Made by a program: the position numbers and the translations under genes. Positions 29,101-38,594 of a stretch of DNA of 64,000 bases are shown here, piece after piece. Position 1 is the stretch's first letter; every line of letters starts with the position of its first letter. This DNA comes from Nocardioides sp. SR21 (lineage in GTDB: Bacteria; Actinomycetota; Actinomycetes; Propionibacteriales; Nocardioidaceae), in assembly GCF_022761125.1 (NCBI RefSeq), contig NZ_JAKWJR010000005.1, forward strand, positions 62,001-126,000, given 5' to 3'. Below the pieces are notes generated by a model, which did no database searches, was not told the origin of the DNA, and saw nothing but the letters and a program-made list of their open reading frames with translations.

Positions 29101-30492
29101 GGCGCCGCCACCGCGACCCCGTCCTTCGTGGCGCCCGCAGGGAGCGCTCCCCTGACGTTCGAGGTGACCGTGGACGACGGCAACGGCGAGTCGGACACCG
29201 ACAGCGTGTCCATCTCGCGCAACCGTGCGCCGACCGCTGACGCCGGGGACGACCGGGGGGCGCACGCCGGCTCAGGCGTGACGCTCGACGGGTCCGGGTC
29301 GAGCGACCCGGACGGCGACGCGCTCACCTACAGCTGGGCGCAGACGGGCGGGCCGACCGTCACCCTGGGTGGCGCCACGACCGCGCACCCGTCATTCACG
29401 GCGCCCGGCGCGGGCAGCACCCTGACCTTCGAGCTCACGGTCGACGACGGGCTCGTCACCGACACCGACACGGTGTCCGTCACGGTCAACCCCGCGCCGT
29501 CCGGTGACACCACCAAGCCGGCGGCGACGGTGACCAGCGCTGCCGGCGCGCTGGTCAACGGCCCGTTCGTGGTGGACATCGGGTTCTCCGAGGCCGTCAC
29601 CGGACTCACCGCCGGTGACCTCGAGACGACCAACGCGTCGGTCTCCGGCCTGACCGGGTCCGGGGCGTCGTACCAGGTGACCGTCACCCCCCTGGCCGAC
29701 GGCGCCGTCACCGTGACGGTGCTGGCGGGCGCCGCAGCGGACGCCGCGGGCAACGCGAGCACGACCTCGAACCCGTTGACGCGCACGTACGACGGGACCG
29801 CGCCCACCGTCGCGGTTGACTTCGAGACGGACCTCGCGGATGAGCTCGTCTTCGCGGTCACGGCCAGCGAGCCGGTCGGCGAGCTCGCCGCCGGTGACGT
29901 CGAGATCACCGGTGACACGGGCGCCGACGAGGTCGTGGTCGCGCGGATGGGTGACCGGGCCTTCGAGGTGCGGGTGTCCGGGATGACGACCACCGGGACG
30001 GTGGGCGTGCGCCTCGCGCCAGGGGTGTTCCAGGACGCCGCCGGCAACGGGTCGGCGGTCGCCGAGGCCGCGACGACCTGGACCGCACCGGCGCTCCCGG
30101 TCCTCGCCCTGGGCACCGAGCACAGCTGCATCCGCTCGGTCGGAGCGCGGTTGGCCTTCACCGTGGAGTCCGAGGCACCGTTCACGCTCGACGTGAGCTC
30201 GAGCCCGGCAGCGCGACTCGACGGCACGGTCCTCACGCTGCTGCCGCGGGGCGCCGGCGTCGAGGCCGTCACCGTCACCGTGACGAACGCCGCGGGCAGC
30301 ACCACCATGAGGGTCCGGGTCGTGTCGGGCACGGCAGGCGACGACCGGCTGCGAGGCAAGGCCGGCACCGACGTGCTCATCGGCCGAGCCGGCCACGACC
30401 GGCTGTCCGGTGGTCCCGGTGACGACCTGCTCTGCGGTGGCCGTGGCGAGGACGTGCTGCGTGGCGGGGCGGGGACGAACTGGCTGTTCTAG
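26155..30492 (+). CDS. Giant secreted multi-domain repeat protein (PKD-like and RTX-like)
   Basis: A 1,445-aa exported protein. Its signal peptide ends near AAPAAAG (residue about 37). Residues about 45-200 look like a proprotein-convertase P-domain-type jelly roll (VTVQLTGFTHDYLQDVGVLL; GSWRLFVTDESAG). A PKD-like segment follows, then eight tandem PKD/REJ-type repeats of about 90 aa, each with an ADAGDDQ-like start and a DPDGDTLTYAW-like core. A bacterial Ig-like domain comes next, and the C-terminus has short RTX-like glycine/aspartate repeats (GDDRLRGKAGTDVLIG). There is no LPXTG anchor. The ATG follows GGAGG. Likely a calcium-binding adhesin or surface protein; the ligand is unknown. Confidence 0.85.
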   Translation: MPSAGRLGARRLTALGILTALAAASLVGVTAAPAAAGSLSISNPTPIMIPDSGDASPSPAAVTVSGLSGVTSKVTVQLTGFTHDYLQDVGVLLVAPSGTGVILLSDIAQSHDASDNTIVFDDEATGGVPNADLVDGVYRPSNDGIAIEPDVWGGAPAGPYGGALSDLIGEDPNGSWRLFVTDESAGSGGEITGGWTLNVESAVPAISAGGPYTVPEGSGVELAASFNLSGATYAWDVDGDGLYDDATGANPTVAAATLAAIGLGDGPDSSNVRVRASVGDVVETSSATMLTVTNVAPTATLTNGGPVEVGNTTDVTFSGQADPGSADPVAGLRYAYDFDDDGDWEVGDGTYAGGSTSSSATVPAAVLDEGGPHDVAARVVDKDGGFADYTTAILVKTPPVARAGDDQVVAAGQYVTLDGTASGDSDGDSLTYAWTQISGPPVTLGGANTASPTFSAPTDPTNLSFRLTVSDGQSGVIDDMAVRVNGAPVADAGSDLVVSAGDAVELDGSGSSDADGEGLTYAWTHHAGESVTLDDPDTATPSFTAPAAGSTVTWELTVSDGFQSDDDLVTVTVNTPPAAEAGDDQRVIAGETVHLDASASSDADADSLTYVWTQATGDPVTLHDATTATPYFTAPVAGSVMTFELSVYDGLVETDSDEVVITVNQVPTADAGDDQVVQDGATVGLDGSESTDDDSDTLTYSWDQLSGPAVVVSGAGTAAPSFTAPTGPATLTFRLVTNDGVQTDLDVVSIRVNGRPTADAGGDLVVNAGDEVHLDGTGSSDPDGDTLTYAWVETTGVGVTVTGANTASPSFSAPAAGSVLTFDLTVSDGARTHTAEVTVIVNRAPEADAGSDQLVNHDDSVTLDGSESSDPDGDTLTYAWEQIGGGTVVALDGANTATPAFTAPFGPDVLVFEMTVHDGHGGSDSDRITVTVNAPPVADAGDDRSAAAEEDVHLDGSGSYDPDGDTLTYSWEQTDGPTVTLVGAATATPSFVAPAGSAPLTFEVTVDDGNGESDTDSVSISRNRAPTADAGDDRGAHAGSGVTLDGSGSSDPDGDALTYSWAQTGGPTVTLGGATTAHPSFTAPGAGSTLTFELTVDDGLVTDTDTVSVTVNPAPSGDTTKPAATVTSAAGALVNGPFVVDIGFSEAVTGLTAGDLETTNASVSGLTGSGASYQVTVTPLADGAVTVTVLAGAAADAAGNASTTSNPLTRTYDGTAPTVAVDFETDLADELVFAVTASEPVGELAAGDVEITGDTGADEVVVARMGDRAFEVRVSGMTTTGTVGVRLAPGVFQDAAGNGSAVAEAATTWTAPALPVLALGTEHSCIRSVGARLAFTVESEAPFTLDVSSSPAARLDGTVLTLLPRGAGVEAVTVTVTNAAGSTTMRVRVVSGTAGDDRLRGKAGTDVLIGRAGHDRLSGGPGDDLLCGGRGEDVLRGGAGTNWLF

Positions 30493-30641
30493 CCGTTCGC
30501 GAGAGCGGCGCCACTCCTCCGAGCTCGCGCAGCGCACCGCGCAGCCGTTCCTGCCGGGCAGGGCGCAGGCATTTAGGTCAACTAGTGACGGAATCTCCCT
30601 GACCGTGTGAGGCTGGCTCGAGCCGAAGGTTGGGAGACTCC

Positions 30642-33600
30642 ATGGCCGGCACCACGCGTACCCCCCGGTGGATGGCTGCGCCGGTCGCAGCACTCCTGCT
30701 GCTCGGCGGCCTGACGACCATCGCAGCCGAGGCTGCACCTCCTGCGCCACGCACCTGCCTCGGTGCGCCGGTCACGATCCACGGGACGCCCGGCGACGAC
30801 GTGCTGCGCGGGACCCGCGGCCCGGACGTGATCGTGGGCGGTGGAGGTGACGACCGCATCACCGGCCGTGGTGGCAACGACCTGATCTGTGGCGGACCGG
30901 GGCGCGATCGGATCGCCGGGTCCGCGGGCGCGGACCGGCTGGACGGCGGCGGCGGGAAGGACGCGCTCACCGGAGGGCCGGGCGACGACGCGCTCAACGG
31001 CGGCGCCGCCCGGGACCGGTGCGTCGGCGGGCCGGGCAAGGACGTCCTCCAGCACTGCGAGGGCCCGAACGCCGCCCCGAAGGCGGTCGCGGATGCGGCG
31101 TCGACCGACGAGGACACCGCGGTCACCGTGGCGGTCCTGGACAACGACTCCGACTCCGACCGCGACCGGCTGGTCGTGTCCGCGGTCGAGGACGCCCCTG
31201 CCCAGGGTGAGGTCACGGTCCTGAAGGACGGGACCGGCGTGAGGTTCGACCCGAGCGGTCAGTACGACGCCCTCGCCGGCGGCGCGACCGCGACGCGCAC
31301 GTTCTCCTACACCGTGTCGGACCGCCACGGCGGCACCGACACCGCGAAGGTCACCGTCACGATCACGGGACTCGACGACCTCCCCGCAGCGGGCGACGAC
31401 ACCGCGACCGTGACGGAGGACGCCGGCGCGACCGCGATCGACGTACTCGCCGACGACGGCGACGCCGACGGTGGTCCGGTGACGATCACCTCGGCGACGC
31501 AGCCGGACCACGGCACGGTGGTCGTGGCGGACGGCGGCAGCGACCTGACGTACGCGCCGGATGCGGACTACTGCAACGACGGGACGCCGACCGACGACTT
31601 CACCTACACCGTGACCGGCGGCTCCACCGCGACGGTCGAGGTGACGGTGACGTGCGTCGACGACGCACCCACGGCGGTCGACGACACGAGGACGGTGGCC
31701 GAGGACTCCGGAGCGACCGCGATCGACGTGCTCGCCAACGACACGGACCCGGACGACGGGCCGCGCTCGATCACCGCAGTGACCCAGCCGGCCAGGGGCT
31801 CGGTGACGTTCACCGCGGCCGGCCTGAGCTACCGGCCGAGCTCGAACTACTGCACGAGCGGTTCGACCACCGACGACTTCACCTACACGCTGAACGGCGG
31901 GTCGACGGCGACCGTGCGGGTGACGGTGACGTGCGTCGACGATCCGGCGTCCGCGTTCGACGACGCACCCGCGGTGGCCGAGGACTCCGGCGCGACGACG
32001 ATCGACGTGCTCGCCAACGACAGCGATCCCGAGGGCGCGCAGCTGACGATCACCGCCGCGACCGACCCGGCCAACGGCACGGTCGTGGTCGCCGGCGACC
32101 GCAGGAGCCTGACGTACGAGCCGGACGCCGACTACTGCAACGCGGGCCCGACCACCGACACCTTCAGCTACACCATCGACGGCGGGTCGACGGCGACCGT
32201 CCGAGTGCGGGTGACGTGTGTCGACGACCCGGGTGTCGCGACCGGTGACACGGCGACCGTCGTCGAGGACGTGGCGACGACGATCGACGTGCTCGCCAAC
32301 GACGTCGACCCGGACGGTGGCGTGATCACCGAGGTGACCCAGCCGGCGCACGGGACGGTGACCATCACCCACGCCGGCAGCGACGTGCGCTACGAGCCGG
32401 ATGCGGACTACTGCAACGACGGGACGACGACCGACGACTTCACCTACACGGTGAACGGTGGTTCGACCGCGACGGTCGAGGTGACGGTGACGTGTGTCGA
32501 CGACGACCCGACGGCGGTCGACGACACGAGGACGGTGTCCGAGGACGCCGGCGCCACCACGGTCGACGTGCTGGCCAACGACACGGATCCGGACGGCGGC
32601 GCACTGGAGATCACGGGGACGAGCGACCCGACGCACGGCACGGTGGTCGTGGCGGGTGACGGCAGCGACCTGACGTATGCGCCGGATGCGGACTACTGCA
32701 ACGACGGGACGACGACCGATGACTTCACCTACACGGTGAACGGTGGTTCGACCGCGACGGTCGAGGTGACGGTGACGTGTGTCGACGACGACCCGACGGC
32801 GGTCGACGACACGAGGACGGTGTCCGAGGACGCCGGCGCCACCACGGTCGACGTGCTGGCCAACGACGCCAACGCCGACGGTGGTCCGCAGACGGTCGAG
32901 TCGGTGACGCAGCCGACGAACGGGTCGGTGGCGTTCACGGCGGCGGACCTCAGCTACACCCCGGACGCGGACTACTGCAACGACGGCACGACCACCGACG
33001 ACTTCACCTACACCGTGAACGGTGGTTCGACCGCGACGGTCGAGGTGACGGTGACGTGCGTCGACGACGACCCGACGGCGGTCGACGACGTCACGACCGT
33101 CGCCGAGGACACCCCGACGACGATCGACGTGCTGGCCAACGACACCGACGACGACGGTGGGCAGCTGACGGTCACCGGCGCGAGCGACCCCACGAACGGC
33201 ACGGTGGTCGTCGCGGGCGACGGCAGCGACCTGACGTACACGCCGGACGCGGACTACTGCAACGACGGCACGACCACCGACGACTTCACCTACACCGTGA
33301 ACGGCGGCTCCACCGCGACCGTCGAGGTGACGGTCACGTGTGCGAACGACGCCCCGGTCGTCGACCTCGACACCGGGAGCCCGGGCATCGACTCGGCGGC
33401 GACGTTCGACGAGACGAACCCGCACGCCGGCAACGGCGTCCTGGTCGCACCGGACGCGCAGGTCTCCGACTCGGACGACACCAGCATCGAGTCGGCCACC
33501 GTGACGCTGACCGACCGGCTCGACGGTGACGCCTTCGAGTCGCTGTCCGCCGACATCCCCGCCGGCAGCGGGATCACGCTCGTCGGCGGCTCGTACGACG

Positions 33601-36600
33601 CGGCCACGGGGACCCTCGCCTTCACGGGGACCGCGTCGAAGGCGGACTACACGACGCTGGTGCAGTCGATCCGCTACGACAACACCCAGAACCCGCCGGA
33701 CCCGACCTCGCGCACGATCACGGTGACCGTCGGCGACGGAGACCTGACCTCCGACCCCGCCGACGCGGTCGTCGAGGTCCGCCCGATCAACGCACCTCCG
33801 GGCCTGGACCTGGACACCGTCGGCGCAGGTGACGACTCCGCCGTCACCTTCGTCGAGGACGGCGGCGCGGTGGCGATCGCCCCGGACGCTGCCGTGAGCG
33901 ACAGCGACGACACCGACCTCGAGTCGGCGACCGTCGTGCTCACGGCCCGGCCGGACGGCAACGGCGCTGAGTCCCTGGAGTTCACGATCCCGCAGGGCAG
34001 CGGGATCTCGGCCGGCAGCGGGTACGACGCCGCCACCGGGACGCTGAGCTTCACCGGCACCTCGACGCTGGCGAGCTACGAGGCGCTGATCCGGTCGATC
34101 CGCTACGTGAACACCGACGACGACCCCGATGCGACCGACCGGACCGTCACGGTCACGGTCGACGACGGCCTCGCCGAGTCGTCGAGTCGCACCGCCACGG
34201 TGTCGATCACCGCCACCAACGACGAGCCGACCCTCGACCTGGACAGCAACGAGGCCGGCACCGGCTCCGCAGCGGCGTTCACCGAGGGTGACGCCGCCAC
34301 GGCGCTGGCACCGGACGCGTCGATCGCCGACGTCGACAGCGCCACGCTGGTCTCGGCGACGATCACCCTCACCGCCCGCCCGGACGGCGGGTCCGAGTCG
34401 CTGGCGGTGACGATCCCCGGTGGCAGTCCCATCTCGATCGTGGGTGGCGCCTACGACGCGGGCACCGGCGTGCTCGCCCTCAGCGGCACCGCGACGAAGG
34501 CGCAGTACGAGGACGTCATCCAGACGCTGACCTACGCCAACACCGACCAGGATCCCGACGGCGCCAGCCGGAGCGTGACGGTGACCGTCAACGACGGCGA
34601 CGCCGACTCCGCGGCGTCGACCGCGACGGTGACCGTTACCCCGGTCAACGACGCCCCCGCGGTCGACCTCAACGGCGCCGGCGGCGGCATCGACTCCGCC
34701 GCGGCGTTCACCGAGGACTCGGCGCCCGCGAACCCGGGATCCGGGGCGGTCGCCCTCGCCTCGCTCGCCGTCGTCACCGACGTGGACAGCGCGAGCCTGA
34801 CGGGCGCCACGATCACGCTCACGAACCACCCCTACGCGGCCTCCGAGTCGCTGTCGGTCGTCACCAGCGGCACCTCGGTCGTGGCCGCGGTGTACAACTC
34901 GGCCACCGGCGTCCTGGCGCTGTCGGGGAGCGCGTCGAAGGCGCAGTACCAGCAGGTCATCCGGACCCTGAAGTACGACAACACCAGCAACACCCCGGGC
35001 ACCGCCGACCGTGACGTCACCGTCGTCGTCACCGACGCGGGTCCCCTCGCCTCGCCGGTCGCGCACGCCACCGTCTCCGTGACGGCGACCAACGACGCGC
35101 CGGTGCCCGTCAACGACACCTTCGACGGCTCGAGCTCGGCGGTCGGCAACACCGCGCTCGCGGTGGGTACCTCGCACAACGAGCCGAGCAAGACCTTCGA
35201 CTGCACGATCCCCACCACCTGCAGCGTGCTGACGCGCGGCACCGACGACTCCGACCCCGACGGGCCGGGACCCCTGGTGGTCGGACCGACCGGTGCGCAG
35301 GCGATCACGACCGCGGACGGCGGCAAGGTGACGCTGGAGGCCGACGGCAACTTCACGTACTTCCCGGCCGCCAACGATCCCGGGTGCGCCGACGGCTCGG
35401 ACTCCTTCAGCTACACCCTGTCCGACCAGGGCACCAACGGCACCGCCACCGGCACCGTGACGATCGCGGTCGCCGACTGCGTCTGGTACGTCGACAGCGC
35501 GGTGGCCGGTCCCGGAACCGGCACCAGCACCGATCCGTTCAAGACGCTCGCCGGCATCAACGGCGCCGGCGGTGCCGGTGACGCGGACGGGACCGGCGAC
35601 ACGCTGATGATCCTGACCGCGACGTCGTACACCGGCGGGCTGCCGCTGGAGGGCACCCAGGCGCTGCGCTCCAAGCGTGCGGGCCTCAGCGTCGGCGGAT
35701 TCACGGTGGTGACGGCGAGCGGCGCGAGCAACCCGACGATCAGCAACGCCTCGGGTCCCGCGCTCGCGCTGGCCTCCAACAACGCCATCCAGGGCGTCGA
35801 CCTCGGCACCACCCCTGCCGGCAGCGCCGCGCTGTCCGGGAGCTCGGTCGGCACCGCGACGATGAACACGACCACCTCCGGGGTCATCAACAACACCACC
35901 GGCGGCGCGGTCGACATCTCCGGGGGCACCGTGGCGATGACGTTCACGAGCGTCACGTCGAACGGCGCCACCGGCGACGGGATCCGGCTCGACAACGTGG
36001 CCGGCACGTTCACCGGGTCGGGCGGGTCGCTGCAGAACGCCGGCGGCGAGGACGTCGACCTCAGCGGCAACGGGTCCTCCGACGACGTCGCCTTCACCTA
36101 CAACGGCACCATCACCGACGACGTGGGAACGCTCGTCAACGTCTCCGGCCAGAACGGCGGGACCAAGGACTTCAACGGGTCCATCACCGACGGCAACGAC
36201 GGTGACGGCAGCGGCATCTCGCTGGCGAGCAACACCGGCGCCACGATCCGCTTCGACGGCGGGGTCACCCTCTCCACCGGTGCCAATGCTGCCTTCTCCG
36301 CCACCGGCGGTGGCACCGTCGTGGTCGCCGACACCAACGCCGCCGGCAGCGCTCCGGACAACGTCGTCACCACGACGAGCGGAGCAGCCCTCACCGTCAC
36401 GAGCACGACCATCGGTGCGGACGGCCTGGACTTCACGTCGATCTCGGCGAACGGCGCACCCAAGGCGATCACGCTGAACACGACCGGCTCGGCGGGCGGC
36501 CTCACCGTGAGCGGGACCGGAACGGCCGGCTCGGGCGGCACGGTCCAGAACAGCTCGACGCGCGGTGCAGAGCTGATCAGCACCTCCGCGGTGAGCCTGT

Positions 36601-37877
36601 CCAACATGAACTTCGTGAGCGCCAACAGCAGTGCGGACGGTGGCGGCGGCGGGGCGTGCGACGACCTCGTGATCACGGCGTGCAACGCGGCGATCTACCT
36701 CAACAGCGTCACCGGTGCCACGCTCAACCGGATCAACCTGAGCGGCACCATGGTCGAGAACGGGATCACCGGCGTCGGCGTCTCGGGCCTGGTGATGTCG
36801 AACAGCTCGATCACCGGCGCCGGCAACGAGGCACACGAGAGCGGGATGGAGCTCCAGAACCTCTCCGGCACGAGCTCGATCACCGACACCGAGATCTCGT
36901 TCTCGGAGACCAACAGCATCGACATCGTGAACACGGACGTCGGCCTCAACCTGACCCTCGACGGCGTCACCCTCCGCGACACCCAGACGGTCTCATCCGG
37001 GGGCGCGTCGAACGGCAACGGTGAGGGCGGCCTCCAGTTCCGGAGCTTCAGCTCCGCGGGCGGTCAGCCGACCACGAACCTCGACATCGTCGACAGCTCC
37101 CTGCTGCGGCTGCGCACCCAGGCCGTGCAGGTCGTCGGTGAGGACGACTCGATCGTGAACGTCGACATCACCGGGACCACCATCGACTCGGGCAGCGACA
37201 TCGGGGCCGGCATCGACCTGAACGGCAACGACACGGCCGCGGTCCGGTTCAACGTGATCGGCAATCCGCTGATCCGCAGCCAGGGAGGGTCCGCGGTGAA
37301 CGTCACGTCCTTCCTCAACGCCAGCATCATGGGACGGATCAACAACAACACCGACATCGAGGTGAACAGCATCGGGTCGGGGATCCGTGTCCTACCCCAG
37401 GAGTCCAGCACGGGGGTCGTCGAGGCGCGGAACAACGTGATCACCATGAACCCGGGCAACAACAGCACGCCGATCGACAGCCAGGCCCGCTTCGAGGACG
37501 CGCGCCTCGACCTGACCCTGGACAACAACACCACCACCGCCGACACGTTGGCGTTGGCGGACATCAACATCACTGCCGGTTCCTCGCTCGCCGGCGAGAC
37601 GAACGTGGTGTGTGCGGACGTGAAGAACCACACCGCGGTCCCGCCCGGTGGGAACACGCTCAGGTCCCTCCGGCTCCGGGTCTCGGACCTGTCGAACACC
37701 ATCCGGATGTACCTCGAGGGCTTCGTCACGGACTCGGAGTCGACCTGGGACGCGCCCGCGCGCAGCAACTCCCCGACGGCCGGGCAGAACGTGAACCTGA
37801 GCATCACCGGCTCCGGAGTGTTCCCCAGCGCGCCGCCGGGTGGCGTGTGCGCGGAACCGACGAACGCGATGCCGTGA
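30642..37877 (+). CDS. Giant secreted protein: N-terminal RTX-like, cadherin-like repeats, beta-helix C-terminus
   Basis: A protein of about 2,411 aa from ATG 30642, with GGGAG upstream. The signal peptide ends near AEAAPP. Unusually, the RTX-like GGxGxD block follows directly (about residues 45-140). Eight cadherin-like/Big_9-type domains come next, each with TVxEDxGAT and DVLANDTDPD; most also carry paired cysteines (DADYCND and VTVTCVDD) that could form disulfides. Four longer repeats begin DAPxxDLD and contain YDAATGTL-like motifs. From about residue 1,610 (WYVDSAVAGPGTGTSTDPFK) the rest resembles a right-handed parallel beta-helix. It is probably a surface adhesin or biofilm protein, partner of the preceding gene. 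Confidence 0.85.
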   Translation: MAGTTRTPRWMAAPVAALLLLGGLTTIAAEAAPPAPRTCLGAPVTIHGTPGDDVLRGTRGPDVIVGGGGDDRITGRGGNDLICGGPGRDRIAGSAGADRLDGGGGKDALTGGPGDDALNGGAARDRCVGGPGKDVLQHCEGPNAAPKAVADAASTDEDTAVTVAVLDNDSDSDRDRLVVSAVEDAPAQGEVTVLKDGTGVRFDPSGQYDALAGGATATRTFSYTVSDRHGGTDTAKVTVTITGLDDLPAAGDDTATVTEDAGATAIDVLADDGDADGGPVTITSATQPDHGTVVVADGGSDLTYAPDADYCNDGTPTDDFTYTVTGGSTATVEVTVTCVDDAPTAVDDTRTVAEDSGATAIDVLANDTDPDDGPRSITAVTQPARGSVTFTAAGLSYRPSSNYCTSGSTTDDFTYTLNGGSTATVRVTVTCVDDPASAFDDAPAVAEDSGATTIDVLANDSDPEGAQLTITAATDPANGTVVVAGDRRSLTYEPDADYCNAGPTTDTFSYTIDGGSTATVRVRVTCVDDPGVATGDTATVVEDVATTIDVLANDVDPDGGVITEVTQPAHGTVTITHAGSDVRYEPDADYCNDGTTTDDFTYTVNGGSTATVEVTVTCVDDDPTAVDDTRTVSEDAGATTVDVLANDTDPDGGALEITGTSDPTHGTVVVAGDGSDLTYAPDADYCNDGTTTDDFTYTVNGGSTATVEVTVTCVDDDPTAVDDTRTVSEDAGATTVDVLANDANADGGPQTVESVTQPTNGSVAFTAADLSYTPDADYCNDGTTTDDFTYTVNGGSTATVEVTVTCVDDDPTAVDDVTTVAEDTPTTIDVLANDTDDDGGQLTVTGASDPTNGTVVVAGDGSDLTYTPDADYCNDGTTTDDFTYTVNGGSTATVEVTVTCANDAPVVDLDTGSPGIDSAATFDETNPHAGNGVLVAPDAQVSDSDDTSIESATVTLTDRLDGDAFESLSADIPAGSGITLVGGSYDAATGTLAFTGTASKADYTTLVQSIRYDNTQNPPDPTSRTITVTVGDGDLTSDPADAVVEVRPINAPPGLDLDTVGAGDDSAVTFVEDGGAVAIAPDAAVSDSDDTDLESATVVLTARPDGNGAESLEFTIPQGSGISAGSGYDAATGTLSFTGTSTLASYEALIRSIRYVNTDDDPDATDRTVTVTVDDGLAESSSRTATVSITATNDEPTLDLDSNEAGTGSAAAFTEGDAATALAPDASIADVDSATLVSATITLTARPDGGSESLAVTIPGGSPISIVGGAYDAGTGVLALSGTATKAQYEDVIQTLTYANTDQDPDGASRSVTVTVNDGDADSAASTATVTVTPVNDAPAVDLNGAGGGIDSAAAFTEDSAPANPGSGAVALASLAVVTDVDSASLTGATITLTNHPYAASESLSVVTSGTSVVAAVYNSATGVLALSGSASKAQYQQVIRTLKYDNTSNTPGTADRDVTVVVTDAGPLASPVAHATVSVTATNDAPVPVNDTFDGSSSAVGNTALAVGTSHNEPSKTFDCTIPTTCSVLTRGTDDSDPDGPGPLVVGPTGAQAITTADGGKVTLEADGNFTYFPAANDPGCADGSDSFSYTLSDQGTNGTATGTVTIAVADCVWYVDSAVAGPGTGTSTDPFKTLAGINGAGGAGDADGTGDTLMILTATSYTGGLPLEGTQALRSKRAGLSVGGFTVVTASGASNPTISNASGPALALASNNAIQGVDLGTTPAGSAALSGSSVGTATMNTTTSGVINNTTGGAVDISGGTVAMTFTSVTSNGATGDGIRLDNVAGTFTGSGGSLQNAGGEDVDLSGNGSSDDVAFTYNGTITDDVGTLVNVSGQNGGTKDFNGSITDGNDGDGSGISLASNTGATIRFDGGVTLSTGANAAFSATGGGTVVVADTNAAGSAPDNVVTTTSGAALTVTSTTIGADGLDFTSISANGAPKAITLNTTGSAGGLTVSGTGTAGSGGTVQNSSTRGAELISTSAVSLSNMNFVSANSSADGGGGGACDDLVITACNAAIYLNSVTGATLNRINLSGTMVENGITGVGVSGLVMSNSSITGAGNEAHESGMELQNLSGTSSITDTEISFSETNSIDIVNTDVGLNLTLDGVTLRDTQTVSSGGASNGNGEGGLQFRSFSSAGGQPTTNLDIVDSSLLRLRTQAVQVVGEDDSIVNVDITGTTIDSGSDIGAGIDLNGNDTAAVRFNVIGNPLIRSQGGSAVNVTSFLNASIMGRINNNTDIEVNSIGSGIRVLPQESSTGVVEARNNVITMNPGNNSTPIDSQARFEDARLDLTLDNNTTTADTLALADINITAGSSLAGETNVVCADVKNHTAVPPGGNTLRSLRLRVSDLSNTIRMYLEGFVTDSESTWDAPARSNSPTAGQNVNLSITGSGVFPSAPPGGVCAEPTNAMP
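32396..32868 (+). repeat. Near-identical 188-bp duplication inside the giant gene
   Basis: About 188 bp at 32396-32583 recur at 32681-32868 with one difference seen by eye (GACGAC versus GATGAC), an offset of 285 bp, equal to one domain. A third, more diverged copy follows near 32961. This is a recent in-frame domain duplication and a likely site of repeat-number change. Confidence 0.8.
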
Positions 37878-37880
37878 CGA

Positions 37881-38594
37881 TCAGGTGCTCTCGCGGGCGT
37901 GCAGGTCACGCACGGTCGGCGACGTCTTCACCGTGCTCGGGTCCGGGTAGGTGCCGAGCAGCCGGTCCGCCGTACCGGCCGTGGTGACCGTGAACCAGTA
38001 GTGCTCGTTCTTGTAGTGGTGCAGCCGGTGGTTGCGCCACACCGAGCGGAACCACCGCGAGCGCGGCCGGTAGTCGCTGTGGACGAGGTAGTGGGTCCAC
38101 TCGTAGCCGAGCTTGAGGCCGTAGACCGACACCAGCAGCGTGAGCATGCTCGAGGCCGTCGGCGTGACCAGCCACGCGACGACGACGTACGCCGGCAGCA
38201 GCCAGGCCAGCGCCCGCCAGGGGATGAACACCAGCGGCAGGTCGCGCGGGTCAGCGTGGTGCTCGCGGTGCTTGCGGGCGAGCAGCGAGTCGATCTCGAC
38301 CGGGCCGACGCTGCGCGGGCGCCAGTGCAGGATGCCCACGTGGATCACCCACTCGATGAGGGGGAACGCCGCGACCAGGCCGACGGGGATCAGCAGCTCC
38401 CACCAGCCGCCGCCGGCGACCGCGATCCGCGCGACCACCGCGGCGACGAGGAACGACGAGATCATCCAGGGGCTCGGCGCCCGCCAGAACGCCCGCCAGG
38501 CGCCTGCGAGCGAGACGTTGGTGCGCCGGGACCCGGTGATCCGGGCCTCGTCGGCCGCCAGCCTCTCGGCGGCCAGTCGGTCGATGTCGGTCAT
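37881..38594 (-). CDS. Sterol desaturase/fatty acid hydroxylase family protein
   Basis: A 237-aa integral membrane protein with about four hydrophobic helices. The histidine clusters of the di-iron hydroxylase superfamily are present: HVGILHW, KHREHH, EWTHYLVHSDY and NHRLHHYKNEHYW. These enzymes hydroxylate or desaturate lipid chains at the membrane using O2. The substrate is unknown, but sterols are unlikely in this organism. The start overlaps the stop of the GntR-type regulator (TCATGA seen from the plus strand), so the two are co-transcribed and the regulator probably controls it. Confidence 0.85.
   Translation of the reverse strand: MTDIDRLAAERLAADEARITGSRRTNVSLAGAWRAFWRAPSPWMISSFLVAAVVARIAVAGGGWWELLIPVGLVAAFPLIEWVIHVGILHWRPRSVGPVEIDSLLARKHREHHADPRDLPLVFIPWRALAWLLPAYVVVAWLVTPTASSMLTLLVSVYGLKLGYEWTHYLVHSDYRPRSRWFRSVWRNHRLHHYKNEHYWFTVTTAGTADRLLGTYPDPSTVKTSPTVRDLHAREST

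Noticed and set aside
30582..36836. Open reading frame of 2,084 codons on the minus strand
   Set aside because: It is fully antisense to the giant secreted protein, whose repeat structure and signal peptide are clear. Its own sequence is low-complexity Arg/Val/Gly/Asp with no domain, as expected from a high-GC shadow frame.
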